From JAHFDS01 sp964593795 (GTDB taxonomy: Bacteria; Myxococcota_A; Polyangia; JAHFDS01): DNA of 64,000 bases. The stretch lies in NCBI GenBank assembly GCA_964593795.1, contig CAZQJC010000200.1:1-64000 (forward strand), written 5' to 3'. Shown here one piece after another: positions 1 to 10,516 of the stretch (the stretch's first letter is position 1; each line of letters begins with the position of its first letter). The translations under genes and the position numbers were made by a program. The notes beneath the pieces were generated by a model, which saw nothing but the letters and a program-made list of their open reading frames with translations, ran no database searches and was not told the DNA's origin.

Positions 1-65
1 GGCCGGCTCGGAAGCCGGCCACCAGGAAGGGCACGCTGCCCTTCCCCCGCCCGGGCGAAGCCCGG
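1..65. other. Cluster of three perfect hairpins
   Basis: Three perfect inverted repeats stand side by side: 1-7 with 14-20 (7 bp, 6-nt loop), 25-33 with 37-45 (9 bp, 3-nt loop) and 51-56 with 60-65 (6 bp, 3-nt loop). From about 88 to 135 the motif ctcgctgcgctcg occurs twice, and gaagccggc recurs at 11-19 and 177-185. No coding frame is convincing in 1-184. The hairpins could terminate transcription of the leftward genes or belong to an intergenic repeat family; no T-tract follows, so a terminator is not proved. Confidence 0.4.
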
Positions 66-184
66 TCGGGCCCCCCAACCTGCGTCTTCGCTCGCTGCGC
101 TCGCTACGCCCTTGCGCCTCGCTGCGCTCGGCTCGAACGCGCCGACGCGAATCACTACGCCTCGGTCAAGGTACTAGAAGCCGG

Positions 185-1393
185 CTACCGCTCGGCGAGC
201 GCGGCCGGATCGAGCGCGGGGCGCCCCTCGAGACGCAGCAGCCGATCGTAGAGCGCGTTGATGCGCGCCACCATCGTGGGCAGCCCGAAGTTCGCGGCCG
301 CGAATGCCCGCCCGGCCTCGCCGTAGCGCGCCCGACGCCCGGGGTCCGCGAGCAGCTCGAGCGTCCGCGCGGCGAGGGCGGCCGTGTCCCCGGCGCCGAC
401 GAGCTCGCCCGAGACGCCCGGGTGCACCACCTCCGGCGCGCCGTCGAGCGCGAACGTCACCACGGGCTTTCCGACGGCGAGCGCCTGCGGGAGCACGCGC
501 GCGATTCCCTCACGCAGCGAGGTGTGCACCACGACGTCCATCGCCTGGATCGCCGCCGGCACCGCCTCGGGCTCGACCGCACCCGCGAAGACCACGCGGT
601 CCCCGAGGCCGCGCCGGGCCGCGTCGGCCACGAGCTCCTCGCGGAGCGGCCCGCCGCCCACGAGCAGGAAGCACACCCGCGGGTCCGCGCGCGCGATCGC
701 GCTCGCCGCCTCGAGGAACTGGGCGTGCCCCTTGAGCGGGAACAGGCGCGCGACCTTGCCCACGACCGGCACGTCGGCGGGGAGGCCGAGCCGCCTCCGC
801 GCCTCGGCGACGGAGAGGCGCTCGCGCACCCCCAGGAACTGCTCGAGCGCCATGCCGCTGTAGATGGTCGAGTACTGCTCGGGCCGGCCGACCCCGGCGG
901 CGAGCAGGCCCTCGGTGGTGCGGTCGTTGACCGACACGAGCGCGTCCGCCATCGGCGCGGTCAGCCGCTCGAGCGCGACGTAGAGCGCGTTCTTCCAGCG
1001 CTCCTGGTACTCGTGGAAGACGAGGCTGTGGAAGGTGTGCACCACGACGGGCGTGCCCGCGAGCCTGGCCGCCATGCGTCCGAGGATGCCCGCCTTCGAC
1101 GAGTGCGTGTGCACCACATCATATCTGCCCTGGCGCATGAGTCGCGTGAGCCGCGCCAGGCACCGCGCGTCGTCGGCCGGCGCGATGGGCCGCACGAGCG
1201 TCGGCTCGTGGACGAGGGGCAGGCCCGCCGCCTGCGCGCGCGGCACCAGGCTGCCCTCCGTGCCGTCGTCGGCGCCGTAGCACAGCGCGACCTCCATGCC
1301 CGGCGAGCGGAGCTGCCCGAGCGCGCTGTAGAGCGTGTTCTCCTGCGCGCCCCCCAGGATGAGCCGCGTGATGACGTGCAGGACGCGCGTCAC
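185..1393 (-). CDS. Glycosyltransferase family 4
   Basis: A 402-residue GT-B fold glycosyltransferase, probably adding a sugar to a lipid-linked or surface glycan at the inner face of the membrane; donor and acceptor are unknown. The N-terminus has the glycine-rich motif LILGGAQENT, then VVHTFHSLVFHEYQ in the first Rossmann domain. The C-terminal domain has GKVARLFPLKGH (donor phosphate binding) and REGIARVLPQAL, the E-x7-E region, with Gln in place of the second Glu as is common in this subfamily. The GTG start is chosen because it overlaps the stop of the upstream methyltransferase by 4 bases (GTGA), which implies translational coupling. The frame is open far upstream, but that stretch is the methyltransferase in another frame. 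Confidence 0.88.
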   Translation of the reverse strand: MTRVLHVITRLILGGAQENTLYSALGQLRSPGMEVALCYGADDGTEGSLVPRAQAAGLPLVHEPTLVRPIAPADDARCLARLTRLMRQGRYDVVHTHSSKAGILGRMAARLAGTPVVVHTFHSLVFHEYQERWKNALYVALERLTAPMADALVSVNDRTTEGLLAAGVGRPEQYSTIYSGMALEQFLGVRERLSVAEARRRLGLPADVPVVGKVARLFPLKGHAQFLEAASAIARADPRVCFLLVGGGPLREELVADAARRGLGDRVVFAGAVEPEAVPAAIQAMDVVVHTSLREGIARVLPQALAVGKPVVTFALDGAPEVVHPGVSGELVGAGDTAALAARTLELLADPGRRARYGEAGRAFAAANFGLPTMVARINALYDRLLRLEGRPALDPAALAER

Positions 1394-2043
1394 GGCCGCG
1401 CGATGGCGAGGTAGTCGCGCCCGAGGTCCACGATCGCGAGGCGCTCGGGGGCGACGCCGGCGCCCGCGAAGAGCGCGCGCACCTCGCCCTCGTCGTAGAA
1501 GCGCACGAACCCCCGCTCGAAGAAGAAGCGCAGCTTGCGGAGCGGCACGCGGACCTCCCAGCGCTTCGGGAAGGTCGCGTAGATGCGCCCCTTGCACTGC
1601 GCCACCATGCGCGCGAGATGTCGCTCGGGGTCCGGCAGGTAGTCGAAGTAGCCCGTCGCGACGACGACGTCGAAGCGCTCGTCGGAGACGAAGTCGAGGT
1701 ACGCGCTCGCGTGGAAGCTGCACCGTGGCGCGACGCCGGCGCGCTCGGCCTCGGCGCGGGCGAGCTCGATCATCGGCGCCGACACGTCGACGCCCACCAC
1801 TCGCATGGCGCCGCGCCCCGCGAGCGCGAGCGCGTAGCGACCGGGGCCGCAGCCGACGTCGAGCACGCTCCACGGCCCCGCCTGCGGCGCGAGGGCGCAG
1901 ATGAGCTCGAAGCGCCTGCGGATGACGCGGCGGAACACGTTGTCCACGAGCCGCTGATGGAGCGGCTTGCGATCCTCGTAGATCGCGTCGAAGCGCACCG
2001 CTTCTCGCTCGAAGTACGCCTTGACCCGCTCGGCCGGCTGCAT
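1390..2043 (-). CDS. Class I SAM-dependent methyltransferase
   Basis: A 217-residue methyltransferase. The SAM-binding motif I VLDVGCGPGRYAL is at about residues 65-77, the acidic loop VVGVDVSAPMI follows, and the post-motif region VVVATGYFDYLPD matches family members acting on small or lipid-linked substrates. The substrate cannot be deduced. ATG at 2043 is chosen because an upstream in-frame start would add only an Arg-rich, non-conserved extension. It overlaps the glycosyltransferase start by 4 bases, so the two are co-transcribed and may modify the same sugar. It is divergent from the amidase gene; the 59-bp gap must hold both promoters. Confidence 0.85.
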   Translation of the reverse strand: MQPAERVKAYFEREAVRFDAIYEDRKPLHQRLVDNVFRRVIRRRFELICALAPQAGPWSVLDVGCGPGRYALALAGRGAMRVVGVDVSAPMIELARAEAERAGVAPRCSFHASAYLDFVSDERFDVVVATGYFDYLPDPERHLARMVAQCKGRIYATFPKRWEVRVPLRKLRFFFERGFVRFYDEGEVRALFAGAGVAPERLAIVDLGRDYLAIARP

Positions 2044-2102
2044 GGGGCTCGATGATAGCGCGACCGCTTGCCGGGCGCGCCGCCGCACCGTAGCCTGCCG
2101 AG

Positions 2103-2864
2103 ATGCTCGCCGCCGCGCTGGCCGCGTTCACCGTCGTCCTCGACGCCGGGCACGGGGGATCGAACCTCGGCGCCGCCGGCGTGGAGGCGCGGGTGCACGA
2201 GAAGCGGCTGACCCTCGTGGTCACGCGCCTCGTCGAGGCGCGGCTCAAGGCGCGGGGCGTCAAGGTGCTGCTCACCCGCAAGGGCGACACGCTGCTCACG
2301 CTGCGCGAGCGCGTGCGCCGCGCCAACGGGTGGGCCCCCGACCTCTTCGTGAGCCTGCACTTCAATGCGTCGCCGGACCGCTCCCAGCGCGGCACCGAGG
2401 CCTACGTGCTCGACCCGGCCGGCGCGGCGCTCGAGGTCCACCGCGCGGGGGCTCGCGCGGCCGACGGCCTCTCGGGCGCCGAAGCCGAGGCGGCGCAGGT
2501 CCGCGCCGAGCACGCCCAGGACCACGCGCGGGTGCGGGCGTGGGCAGCGGCGCGCGGCATCCAGCAGCGCGTGTGCGGGGCGCTCGCCGAGGCCTCCGGC
2601 GTGCCCCGGGCGTCGCTCGATCGCGGCATCCGCGCGGGGGCGCTCGACGTGCTGCGCGGCGCGACCGCGCCGGCGGTCCTCGCCGAGCTCGCCTTCATCG
2701 ATCACCCCGTCGAGGGTCGAGAGATCCTCCGCCCCAAGGTGCAGGCCGACCTGGCCGAGGCGGTCGCGCAGGCGATCGCCGAGGTGGCCGAGCGCGCCGG
2801 CAAGCCCAGCGACCGAGAACAAGGAGACCCCGTGAAGCCCAGGACCCCCAAGGGGGCGCGATGA
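2103..2864 (+). CDS. N-acetylmuramoyl-L-alanine amidase (Amidase_3)
   Basis: A zinc amidase that cleaves the amide bond between N-acetylmuramic acid and L-alanine in peptidoglycan. Family zinc ligands and catalytic Glu are visible: DAGHGG (His), the Glu in the VHEKRL segment, SLHFNAS (His) and LAELAFIDH (catalytic Glu). At 253 residues it is close to a bare catalytic domain. The first 12 residues are only mildly hydrophobic, so export is uncertain unless a longer N-terminus is used. Its TGA overlaps the ATG of rph by 4 bases, and rph in turn overlaps rdgB, giving a tight three-gene unit of cell-wall, RNA and nucleotide housekeeping enzymes. Confidence 0.85.
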   Translation: MLAAALAAFTVVLDAGHGGSNLGAAGVEARVHEKRLTLVVTRLVEARLKARGVKVLLTRKGDTLLTLRERVRRANGWAPDLFVSLHFNASPDRSQRGTEAYVLDPAGAALEVHRAGARAADGLSGAEAEAAQVRAEHAQDHARVRAWAAARGIQQRVCGALAEASGVPRASLDRGIRAGALDVLRGATAPAVLAELAFIDHPVEGREILRPKVQADLAEAVAQAIAEVAERAGKPSDREQGDPVKPRTPKGAR

Positions 2865-3580
2865 GCGCCCGTTCCGACGGCCGCGCGCCCGACGCGCTCC
2901 GCCCCGTGTCGTTCGAGCTCGGCCTGCAGAAGCACGCCGAGGGCTCGGTGCTCGTCCGCTTCGGCGAGACCGCGGTCATCTGCGCCGCGTCCGTCGAGGA
3001 GCGCGTCCCGCCGTTCCTCATGCCGCCCAAGCCCCAGCAGCCGACGCGCGGCTGGGTCACGGCCGAGTACGCGATGCTGCCCCGCTCGACGAACACGCGC
3101 ATCGGCAGGAACCCCGGCGGGCGCGAGAAGGAGATCCAGCGCCTCGTGGGCCGCGCGCTCCGCGCAGCCGTGAGCACCGACAAGCTCGGGCCGCGCACCA
3201 TCACGATCGACTGCGACGTGCTGCACGCCGACGGCGGCACGCGCACCGCGGCGATCACGGGCGGCTTCGTCGCGCTCTGCCTCGCGGTGCGTCGCCTGCG
3301 GGAAAAGGGCGTGCTCAAGGAGGACCCGATCCTGTCCCACGTCGCCGCGGTGTCGGTGGGCCTGTGCGGCGGCCGGGCCCTGCTCGACCTCTGCTACGTC
3401 GAGGACGCCGAGGCGGGCGTGGACATGAACGTCGTCATGGCCGAGGGCGGCAAGTTCGTCGAGGTGCAGGGCACCGGCGAGCACGGGACGTTCGACAGGG
3501 CGGAGCTCGACGCCCTGACGGAGCTCGCCGCCAAGGGGTGCGCCAGGCTCATCGAGGCCCAGCGCGCCGCGCTGCGATGA
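2861..3580 (+). CDS. rph: Ribonuclease PH
   Basis: A 239-residue phosphorolytic 3'-5' exoribonuclease that trims tRNA 3' ends, acting as a ring hexamer in the cytoplasm. Family signatures are clear: the N-terminal PVSFELG segment, GSVLVRFGETAVICAASVEE, RGWVTAEYAMLPRSTN, the EKEIQRLVGRALRA block, IDCDVLHADGGTRTAAITGG and the C-terminal VEVQGTGEHGTF. Length is normal. Start and stop overlap both neighbours (ATGA), indicating coupled translation. The tRNA-Pro gene just downstream has no encoded CCA, so tRNA 3' maturation enzymes matter for it, although the linkage may be coincidental. Confidence 0.96.
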   Translation: MSARSDGRAPDALRPVSFELGLQKHAEGSVLVRFGETAVICAASVEERVPPFLMPPKPQQPTRGWVTAEYAMLPRSTNTRIGRNPGGREKEIQRLVGRALRAAVSTDKLGPRTITIDCDVLHADGGTRTAAITGGFVALCLAVRRLREKGVLKEDPILSHVAAVSVGLCGGRALLDLCYVEDAEAGVDMNVVMAEGGKFVEVQGTGEHGTFDRAELDALTELAAKGCARLIEAQRAALR

Positions 3581-4163
3581 AGCTCGTCGTCGCGACCAAC
3601 AACCGCCACAAGCTCGGCGAGCTGCGCCAGATGGCGGCCGGCTTGCCGCTCGAGGTGGTCGCGCTCTCCGAGGTGGCGCCGGGCTTCGAGGTCGAGGAGG
3701 ACGGCGCGACCTTCGAGGACAACGCCGCCAAGAAGGCGCGCGAGACGGCCGCGCGCACGGGCCTGTGCGCCCTCGCCGACGACAGCGGCATCGAGGTGGA
3801 CGCGCTCGGCGGCGCCCCGGGCGTGCGCTCGGCGCGCTTCGCGGGGGAGCCCTGTGACGACGCGCGGAACAACGCGCTCCTGCTCGAGCGCCTCGCCGGC
3901 GTGCCCGACGAGCGGCGCACGGCCAGGTACGTCTGCGTCGTCGCGCTCGCGCGACCGGGGGGCGGCCCCGTCGAGCTCGCACGCGGCACCTGCGAGGGCC
4001 GCATCGGGCACGCCCCGCGCGGCCAGGGCGGCTTCGGCTACGACCCGTACTTCGTGCTGCCCGACGGCCGGCACATGGCCGAGCTCCCCGCGGCCGAGAA
4101 GAACCGCATCAGCCACCGGGGGGCGGCGTTCGCGGGCGTCCGCGCGCTGCTCGAGCGGCTGTG

Positions 4164-4167
<4 letters not shown>
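3577..4167 (+). CDS. rdgB: dITP/XTP pyrophosphatase
   Basis: A 196-residue house-cleaning NTPase that hydrolyses (d)ITP and XTP to the monophosphate, keeping deaminated purines out of nucleic acids. Motifs: TNNRHKLGEL at the N-terminus, LADDSGIEVDALGGAPGV around residues 68-81 with the catalytic acidic residues, GFGYDPYF and the SHR near the C-terminus. ATG overlaps the rph stop. The TAG stop lies in a CTAG palindrome whose other strand supplies the stop of the integrase, so the two genes meet tail to tail; tRNA-Pro begins 13 bases after it. This marks the last host gene before the integrated element. Confidence 0.96.
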
Positions 4168-5549
<1,382 letters not shown>

Positions 5550-5570
5550 CCTGGTCTCCGTCCTCTCCGG

Positions 5571-5798
5571 TCAGCCGCGACCCGAGATCAGCCGAGGCGC
5601 TCGCTGCTGGCCCTCGGCAAAGGCGCGCACGGCCCTGGGATCGAAGCGCAGCAGGCCGCCCACACGAAGGTGCGGCAAGAGCCCCGCCTCGGCCTGATGG
5701 TAGACCCAGGAACGGCTCGCACGGAAGTAGCGGGCCACGTCCCTTGCATCCCACAGAGACTCGTCGAGCAGGGTGTCGGTCTTCTGGTCGATCATCAT
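5571..5798 (-). CDS. Excisionase-type HTH protein
   Basis: About 75 residues in the HTH_17/MerR-like excisionase fold: LWDARDVARYFRASRSWVYHQAEAGLLPHLRVGGLLRFDPRAV. Such proteins bend DNA at att sites or act as repressors. Two ATG codons (5798, 5795) follow a good ribosome site, GGAG about 4-7 bases upstream, which argues for an independent start. The frame is nevertheless continuous with the upstream polymerase, with no stop codon between them, so it could also be the C-terminal domain of that protein. The stop lies 21 bases upstream of the integrase ATG, so int and this gene form an operon. It probably controls int direction or excision. Confidence 0.8.
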   Translation of the reverse strand: MMIDQKTDTLLDESLWDARDVARYFRASRSWVYHQAEAGLLPHLRVGGLLRFDPRAVRAFAEGQQRAPRLISGRG

Positions 5799-8700
5799 CG
5801 TTCTCCGAGGTCTTGCCCGCAGGGGGTGGTCTGCTGGCACTTCTGGGTCCCATCGGGACTGCGTCGGACAGGTGGTCCCTGCGCTCCGGTGGAGACGATC
5901 GGGAGCGCGGCGATCCTGGTGGCCAGCCTCACGCGGCACCGAGCTCGTCCGAGGTCGCTTCGTCATCGAACGTTCGGCCTCGGCTTCGATGAGAGGGGAC
6001 GGCAGGGTCGCGCGCGGGCCGGTCCTCGTGGCGGCCGATGCGCTGGCAGCCGGCAGGCCGTCCACCTTGTCGCGCCAGCTCGTGGCCGACCACGACACGT
6101 CGGCGACGAGTGGCACGCGGAAGGTGTCGGCGATCGAAGGCTGCTCCATCACGTGCCTGAGCTCGGGGACGAGATCGAGCTCGTCGTGGGGCACGTAGAA
6201 GACGAGCTCGTCGTGGACGTTGAGCACCATGCGTGTCCGCGCGCGCCGGTCGTGCAGCAGGCTCGCCATGCGCACCATCGTCTCCTTGAACATGTCGGCC
6301 GCCGTGCCCTGGATGAGCGTGTTCACGGCGCAGCGTTCCGCTCGCCAGTAGGCGGGCTCGCCGCGCATGGACGCGTCGGTGAGGATGGGCAGCCAGCGCA
6401 TGCGACCGTAGAGGTTCGTCACGCGGCCCTCGCGGTGGGCGGCCGCGAGGACCTCTCGCTTCCACGCGGCCAGCCGCGCGTACACGCGATCGAAGCGCGC
6501 GAGGTGCTCCTTGCACGCCGCCACGCTCTCGCCCGACATCGCAGCCAGTCGGCTCGCCCCGGCCCCGTAGCAGATCGCGAAGTTGAGGTTCTTGGCGATC
6601 TTCCTGCGCCGCTTCATCTCGGCCGCCTCCGCGGTGTCGCCGAAGACCTCGACGGCGGTGCGACGGTGGACGTCCTGGCCGCTTCCGAAGGCGTCCACGA
6701 GCACCGGGTCGGCGCTGTAGTGCGCCACGATGCGGAGCTCGACCTGGCTCATGTCGATGCACACGAGCACGTGGCCCTCCGGCGGGACGAAGGCCGCACG
6801 CATCGCGGCCGGGATGTTCTGCAGGTTCGGGCCGTCGCTCGACAGGCGACCCGTGCGGGCGCCGTGCGCGTTGAACGTGCAGTGAACGCGGGCGCGCTCG
6901 TCGAGCTTTCCGAGCAGAGAGTCGATGTAGGTGCCCTTGACCTTGGCGACCCGCCGGTACTCGGCCACCGCCCGCGCGAGCGGGTGGACCGGGGCCAGGG
7001 CCGCGAGCGCTTCCTTGGTGAGCGCGGGGCGACCACTCGAGCCGGTGGGCACGGGCACGCCAGCCGCCTCGAACACGCGGATGAGCTGCGGGTTCGAGTC
7101 GAGGTCGAAGTCGCTCCGGCCGGCGGCCGCATGGACGGCACGCCTCGTGGCCTCGATCCGGACTGCGTACTCGACGGCGGCGTTCTCGAGGAACTCCCGA
7201 TCCACGAGCGCGCCTTCGTGCTCCATCGCGCCCAGCACCCGGACGAGCTCGCGCTCCGTCTGGTACAGCGCGCGGCGTGGCGCATCGTCGAGGCGCGGCA
7301 GAAGAATGTCCGCGAGCTCGTGCGTCCACCGCGCGTCGGTCGCGGCGTAGGGGGTCAAGAGGGCCAGTGGCACCTCGTCGTAAGTGACGTCGTCTCGCTT
7401 GACGCCCAGCTCCCGGGCGCGCTCCGCGCGGCTCGTCGCCACAGCGGTCTCGTGCCCGGTCGCGTCTGGCGTGATGTACCGCCGCGCGAGCTCCTTGAGG
7501 CCGAGCGGCGGCCGCTCGCGGACGTACTGCTCGTGCCGTACCTCGGCCGGTGTCGCGCCATCCACTCTCGGGAGGGCGTGCAGATCGATGAGGCTCGCGA
7601 GCAGGAGCGTGTCGTCTGGCAGCCCGACGACTTCGAGCCCGTCCTGGCGCAGCACGTTGATGTCGAACTTCGCGTTGTGGAAGATCCGGCGGATTATTGG
7701 CGCCTCGAAGAACCGCTGCAGGTCGCCACGGACGTCATCGAGCGCGAGGTGCGGCTCGCTCGTGTGGCGAAGCGGCAGGTAGTGGTGCTCGAGCGGTGCC
7801 CCGTCGAGCGAGAAGCTGAACGAGATCCCGACGAGCTGATTGAGCGAGGCCGTGAGCGCCCAGTACCTCCGCGTGCGGCCGTCGGCGGGCAGGTCGTCCC
7901 GTCGGGGGCGCGTCTCGGTGTCGACCGCGACGGCATCCGCGCGCAGCAGGCGCTGCATCAGGTGGTCGAAGGCCGCCCGGGTGCCGACGAGCTGATAGGT
8001 GACCGGAGCCGTGGGGGGTGTCACCACGGCTCCGACAAGAGCGGCTTCGGGTGCCGTGGCGCCATGCGATGGCGTCTCAGCGACGACCCGGGGCGCTGCT
8101 TCCGGCGCGGTCGATCGTGCGGTCGCGCCGACCGGAGCGACGGTCGGGACGGCCTCGATCGTGATCAGCCGGTCGCGCCGGGGCCCCGCGTCTCGCGAGA
8201 AGGTGACGTCCACGCCGCAGGCGCGAAGGCTGGGTGCACGCTGTCGGAGCTGCGCGGCGAGGGCGCGCGGATTGCGCGGCCAGGAGCGATGCCGACGCAC
8301 CGCCTCGTCGACCATCCCGGAGATGAGGTCCAGCAGATCGCAGGCCTTGCCAGTCCAGCGGCCCATCGCGGCCACGCGGCGGACCGCGCTCGCCACGGAC
8401 GAGGCCTCGAGCGCGAGCGCGCTGCCGTCACGGCGGTTGGCGGTGTAGGCGTCGATGAAGGTCTGGCCGGGGATCCCGAGCGCCGGCACTGCGGCGGCGA
8501 CGAAGTGCGCGAAGTCGGCCATGCGCAGATTCTCGGGCACCGCTGTGGAGGCCGCGTGCACGAGCCCCCTGACCACGACATCGAGCGCGGCGCCCAGGAT
8601 CTTGCCGCGCGCGGCCTCGAACCCCTCCCACAGGCGGGCCTCGAGCAACCGTCGCCCCGGTGGAATCGTCGGCAGCTCGATGAGCAGCGCCCGATCGGCC

Positions 8701-10484
8701 AGGTCGTCCTTGCCGGTCGGCTCGGGGATGCCGGTCAGGATCGTGGGCCGCTGGACCTCGAAGAGGCACTCGTCCCGGTTCGAGTACAGCTCGCGCGTGC
8801 TGAAGCCCCCGCCGGTCGCGAGCCGGCACAGCGCGTCCGAGAGCCAGTCGGGGATGTGGGAGAGGTTGTCGAGCGCGACGACCCAGCTGTTGGTCGCGGC
8901 GATGACGAGGTCGCGCACGTCCTGGGGCTCGGCGCGCAGCGGTGCCGTGCTCGGGTCCACCAGCGCCCGCATCACGCGCGCGGTCACGGACTTCGCGCTG
9001 CCCTGCTCGCCGTGGAGCGCCAGCGCCGGGAACGGACCGCGACCCCGCAGCGCGCCGAGGAGCCACGAGACCAGCAAGAGCCAGTCCGCATCGCCGCCGA
9101 CGTTGACGAACGCGCGCAGCTCCGAGAGCGAGCCGCCGGGCACCGGCTCGGGTAGCGGGAGCATGCCGCTCGCGCGGCGGAAGTACACGGGCGACCGTTC
9201 GAGGATCGCCCAGCCCTCGCGCGAGACCTGCACGACGCGCCAGCGCGGGTCACAGAGATCGAGGAGCACGCCGTCCCCGACCGCGGCCACGCGGGTGAAC
9301 ACCTGGGCTTCTGGCCCGTCGAGGACGGCGCGGGCCTCGAGGAGGTTCGTGGCCTCGGAGAGCACGTTGCTCGAGGCGGCCTCGCCCTCCGCCTCGTAGA
9401 AGAGTCGCGTCAGCCAGTGCTTGAAGGTCCGCGAGCGCACGGGCCAGGTCTCGCGATGCCCGTGGACGACGAAGCTGGCGTAGGCCTCGCGGTCCGGGGT
9501 GTGGAAGTAGTCCGCGCACTCGGCCAGGGCCACCAGGCGCGTCGACTGCGTGGCTCCAGAGCGCTCTGGCGCTGGCGAGTCCGCCGAGGGCGCCGCCAGC
9601 GGCGCCGCGGCCGCGAGCGCGCGCTCGAAGGCGTCGCGAAAGGTGTCCGGATCGCGGAGGTGGAGCTCGCTCGGGTCCTTGGCGCCCTCGAGCCGGACCT
9701 CGCGCGCTTCGCCCTTCCACTCCAGCTCCGCCAGGCGGCGGAAGATGCCCTGCGTGAAGATCTCGCCACCGCGATCCGGCTCGCGCACGACGAAGAGCCT
9801 GGCAACGCCCTCGAGGTGCGGGGCGGCGAGCTTGCGCGCATGCTGGGCGCCGGGCAGGCCGAGCACGGGGAAATGGTGGTGGACGAGCGTCCACGCGTCG
9901 GTCTCGCCTTCGACCAGCACGAGGTACCCGGCCTTGCGCGCAAGCGGCAGGAGGGGCAAGAGGTACGGCGGTGGCTCGGGACCCTTGAGCCACGAGGAAC
10001 CCTCCTTGGCGACGAGCGCCGAGCGGCGCCGGACGCGAGCCACCTCGCCGTTCTCGTCGTGGTACGGGATGCCGACGCCGCCGAGGCGGAGGTCGTGCAC
10101 GCCGAGGCGATCCAGGAGCTCGATTGGGAGCCTCTTGTGCGCGGCGAGGGCGCGCACGGTGATGCCGGCCGGTCGGTGCGCCAGGGACGCCGTTGGGGCG
10201 GCGGTCGCGGACGGCTCTGTGCGCGTGGACGCCGTCGCCTCGACCGGGCGCGTGGCCGCGCGCGGGCTCGAGGTTGTCTTGAACAGGTGCCGCATGCGGA
10301 GCCCCATCGCCTTGACCACCTCGTGCGGCGGGCAACCCGCGAAGCAGTGCACCAGGATTCGGTCTTCGGTCTCCCGGACGCTCAGGCTGTTCGCTTCGTC
10401 CTCGTGGGCGGGGCAGCGCGCCGTGAAGCCGTCGCCCGAGGGACTGACATTCTCCAGGCGCGAGAAGACCTCGTCAGCGCGCAT
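5571..10484 (-). CDS. Primase-helicase-exonuclease-DNA polymerase A fusion
   Basis: A giant replication polypeptide (1637 codons to the shared stop). In order: CHC2-type zinc finger (CPAH then HCFAGC, about 20-50); TOPRIM (VLVEGETDAW, then VVREPDRGG); AAA+ ATPase with Walker A GEQGSAKSV near 491 and Walker B VVALDNLS near 532; DnaQ-like 3'-5' exonuclease with AVDTET near 850, FHNAKFDINV near 933 and YAATDAR near 1043; and a complete family-A polymerase, RTGRLSS/PNLQNIP near 1215, motif A CIDMSQVELRI near 1240, motif B RRRKIAKNLNFAICYG near 1292, motif C NVHDELVF near 1420. About 80 low-complexity residues then lead in frame into the HTH at 5571-5798; the true C-terminus may precede it. ATG 10484 is chosen over an earlier GTG-rich extension. 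It is transcribed away from the repeat array at 10517-10781. Confidence 0.88.
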   Translation of the reverse strand: MRADEVFSRLENVSPSGDGFTARCPAHEDEANSLSVRETEDRILVHCFAGCPPHEVVKAMGLRMRHLFKTTSSPRAATRPVEATASTRTEPSATAAPTASLAHRPAGITVRALAAHKRLPIELLDRLGVHDLRLGGVGIPYHDENGEVARVRRRSALVAKEGSSWLKGPEPPPYLLPLLPLARKAGYLVLVEGETDAWTLVHHHFPVLGLPGAQHARKLAAPHLEGVARLFVVREPDRGGEIFTQGIFRRLAELEWKGEAREVRLEGAKDPSELHLRDPDTFRDAFERALAAAAPLAAPSADSPAPERSGATQSTRLVALAECADYFHTPDREAYASFVVHGHRETWPVRSRTFKHWLTRLFYEAEGEAASSNVLSEATNLLEARAVLDGPEAQVFTRVAAVGDGVLLDLCDPRWRVVQVSREGWAILERSPVYFRRASGMLPLPEPVPGGSLSELRAFVNVGGDADWLLLVSWLLGALRGRGPFPALALHGEQGSAKSVTARVMRALVDPSTAPLRAEPQDVRDLVIAATNSWVVALDNLSHIPDWLSDALCRLATGGGFSTRELYSNRDECLFEVQRPTILTGIPEPTGKDDLADRALLIELPTIPPGRRLLEARLWEGFEAARGKILGAALDVVVRGLVHAASTAVPENLRMADFAHFVAAAVPALGIPGQTFIDAYTANRRDGSALALEASSVASAVRRVAAMGRWTGKACDLLDLISGMVDEAVRRHRSWPRNPRALAAQLRQRAPSLRACGVDVTFSRDAGPRRDRLITIEAVPTVAPVGATARSTAPEAAPRVVAETPSHGATAPEAALVGAVVTPPTAPVTYQLVGTRAAFDHLMQRLLRADAVAVDTETRPRRDDLPADGRTRRYWALTASLNQLVGISFSFSLDGAPLEHHYLPLRHTSEPHLALDDVRGDLQRFFEAPIIRRIFHNAKFDINVLRQDGLEVVGLPDDTLLLASLIDLHALPRVDGATPAEVRHEQYVRERPPLGLKELARRYITPDATGHETAVATSRAERARELGVKRDDVTYDEVPLALLTPYAATDARWTHELADILLPRLDDAPRRALYQTERELVRVLGAMEHEGALVDREFLENAAVEYAVRIEATRRAVHAAAGRSDFDLDSNPQLIRVFEAAGVPVPTGSSGRPALTKEALAALAPVHPLARAVAEYRRVAKVKGTYIDSLLGKLDERARVHCTFNAHGARTGRLSSDGPNLQNIPAAMRAAFVPPEGHVLVCIDMSQVELRIVAHYSADPVLVDAFGSGQDVHRRTAVEVFGDTAEAAEMKRRRKIAKNLNFAICYGAGASRLAAMSGESVAACKEHLARFDRVYARLAAWKREVLAAAHREGRVTNLYGRMRWLPILTDASMRGEPAYWRAERCAVNTLIQGTAADMFKETMVRMASLLHDRRARTRMVLNVHDELVFYVPHDELDLVPELRHVMEQPSIADTFRVPLVADVSWSATSWRDKVDGLPAASASAATRTGPRATLPSPLIEAEAERSMTKRPRTSSVPREAGHQDRRAPDRLHRSAGTTCPTQSRWDPEVPADHPLRARPRRTMMIDQKTDTLLDESLWDARDVARYFRASRSWVYHQAEAGLLPHLRVGGLLRFDPRAVRAFAEGQQRAPRLISGRG

Positions 10485-10516
10485 GACGACGCCCTCGGTG
10501 CGCACCCGGTCGAGAG

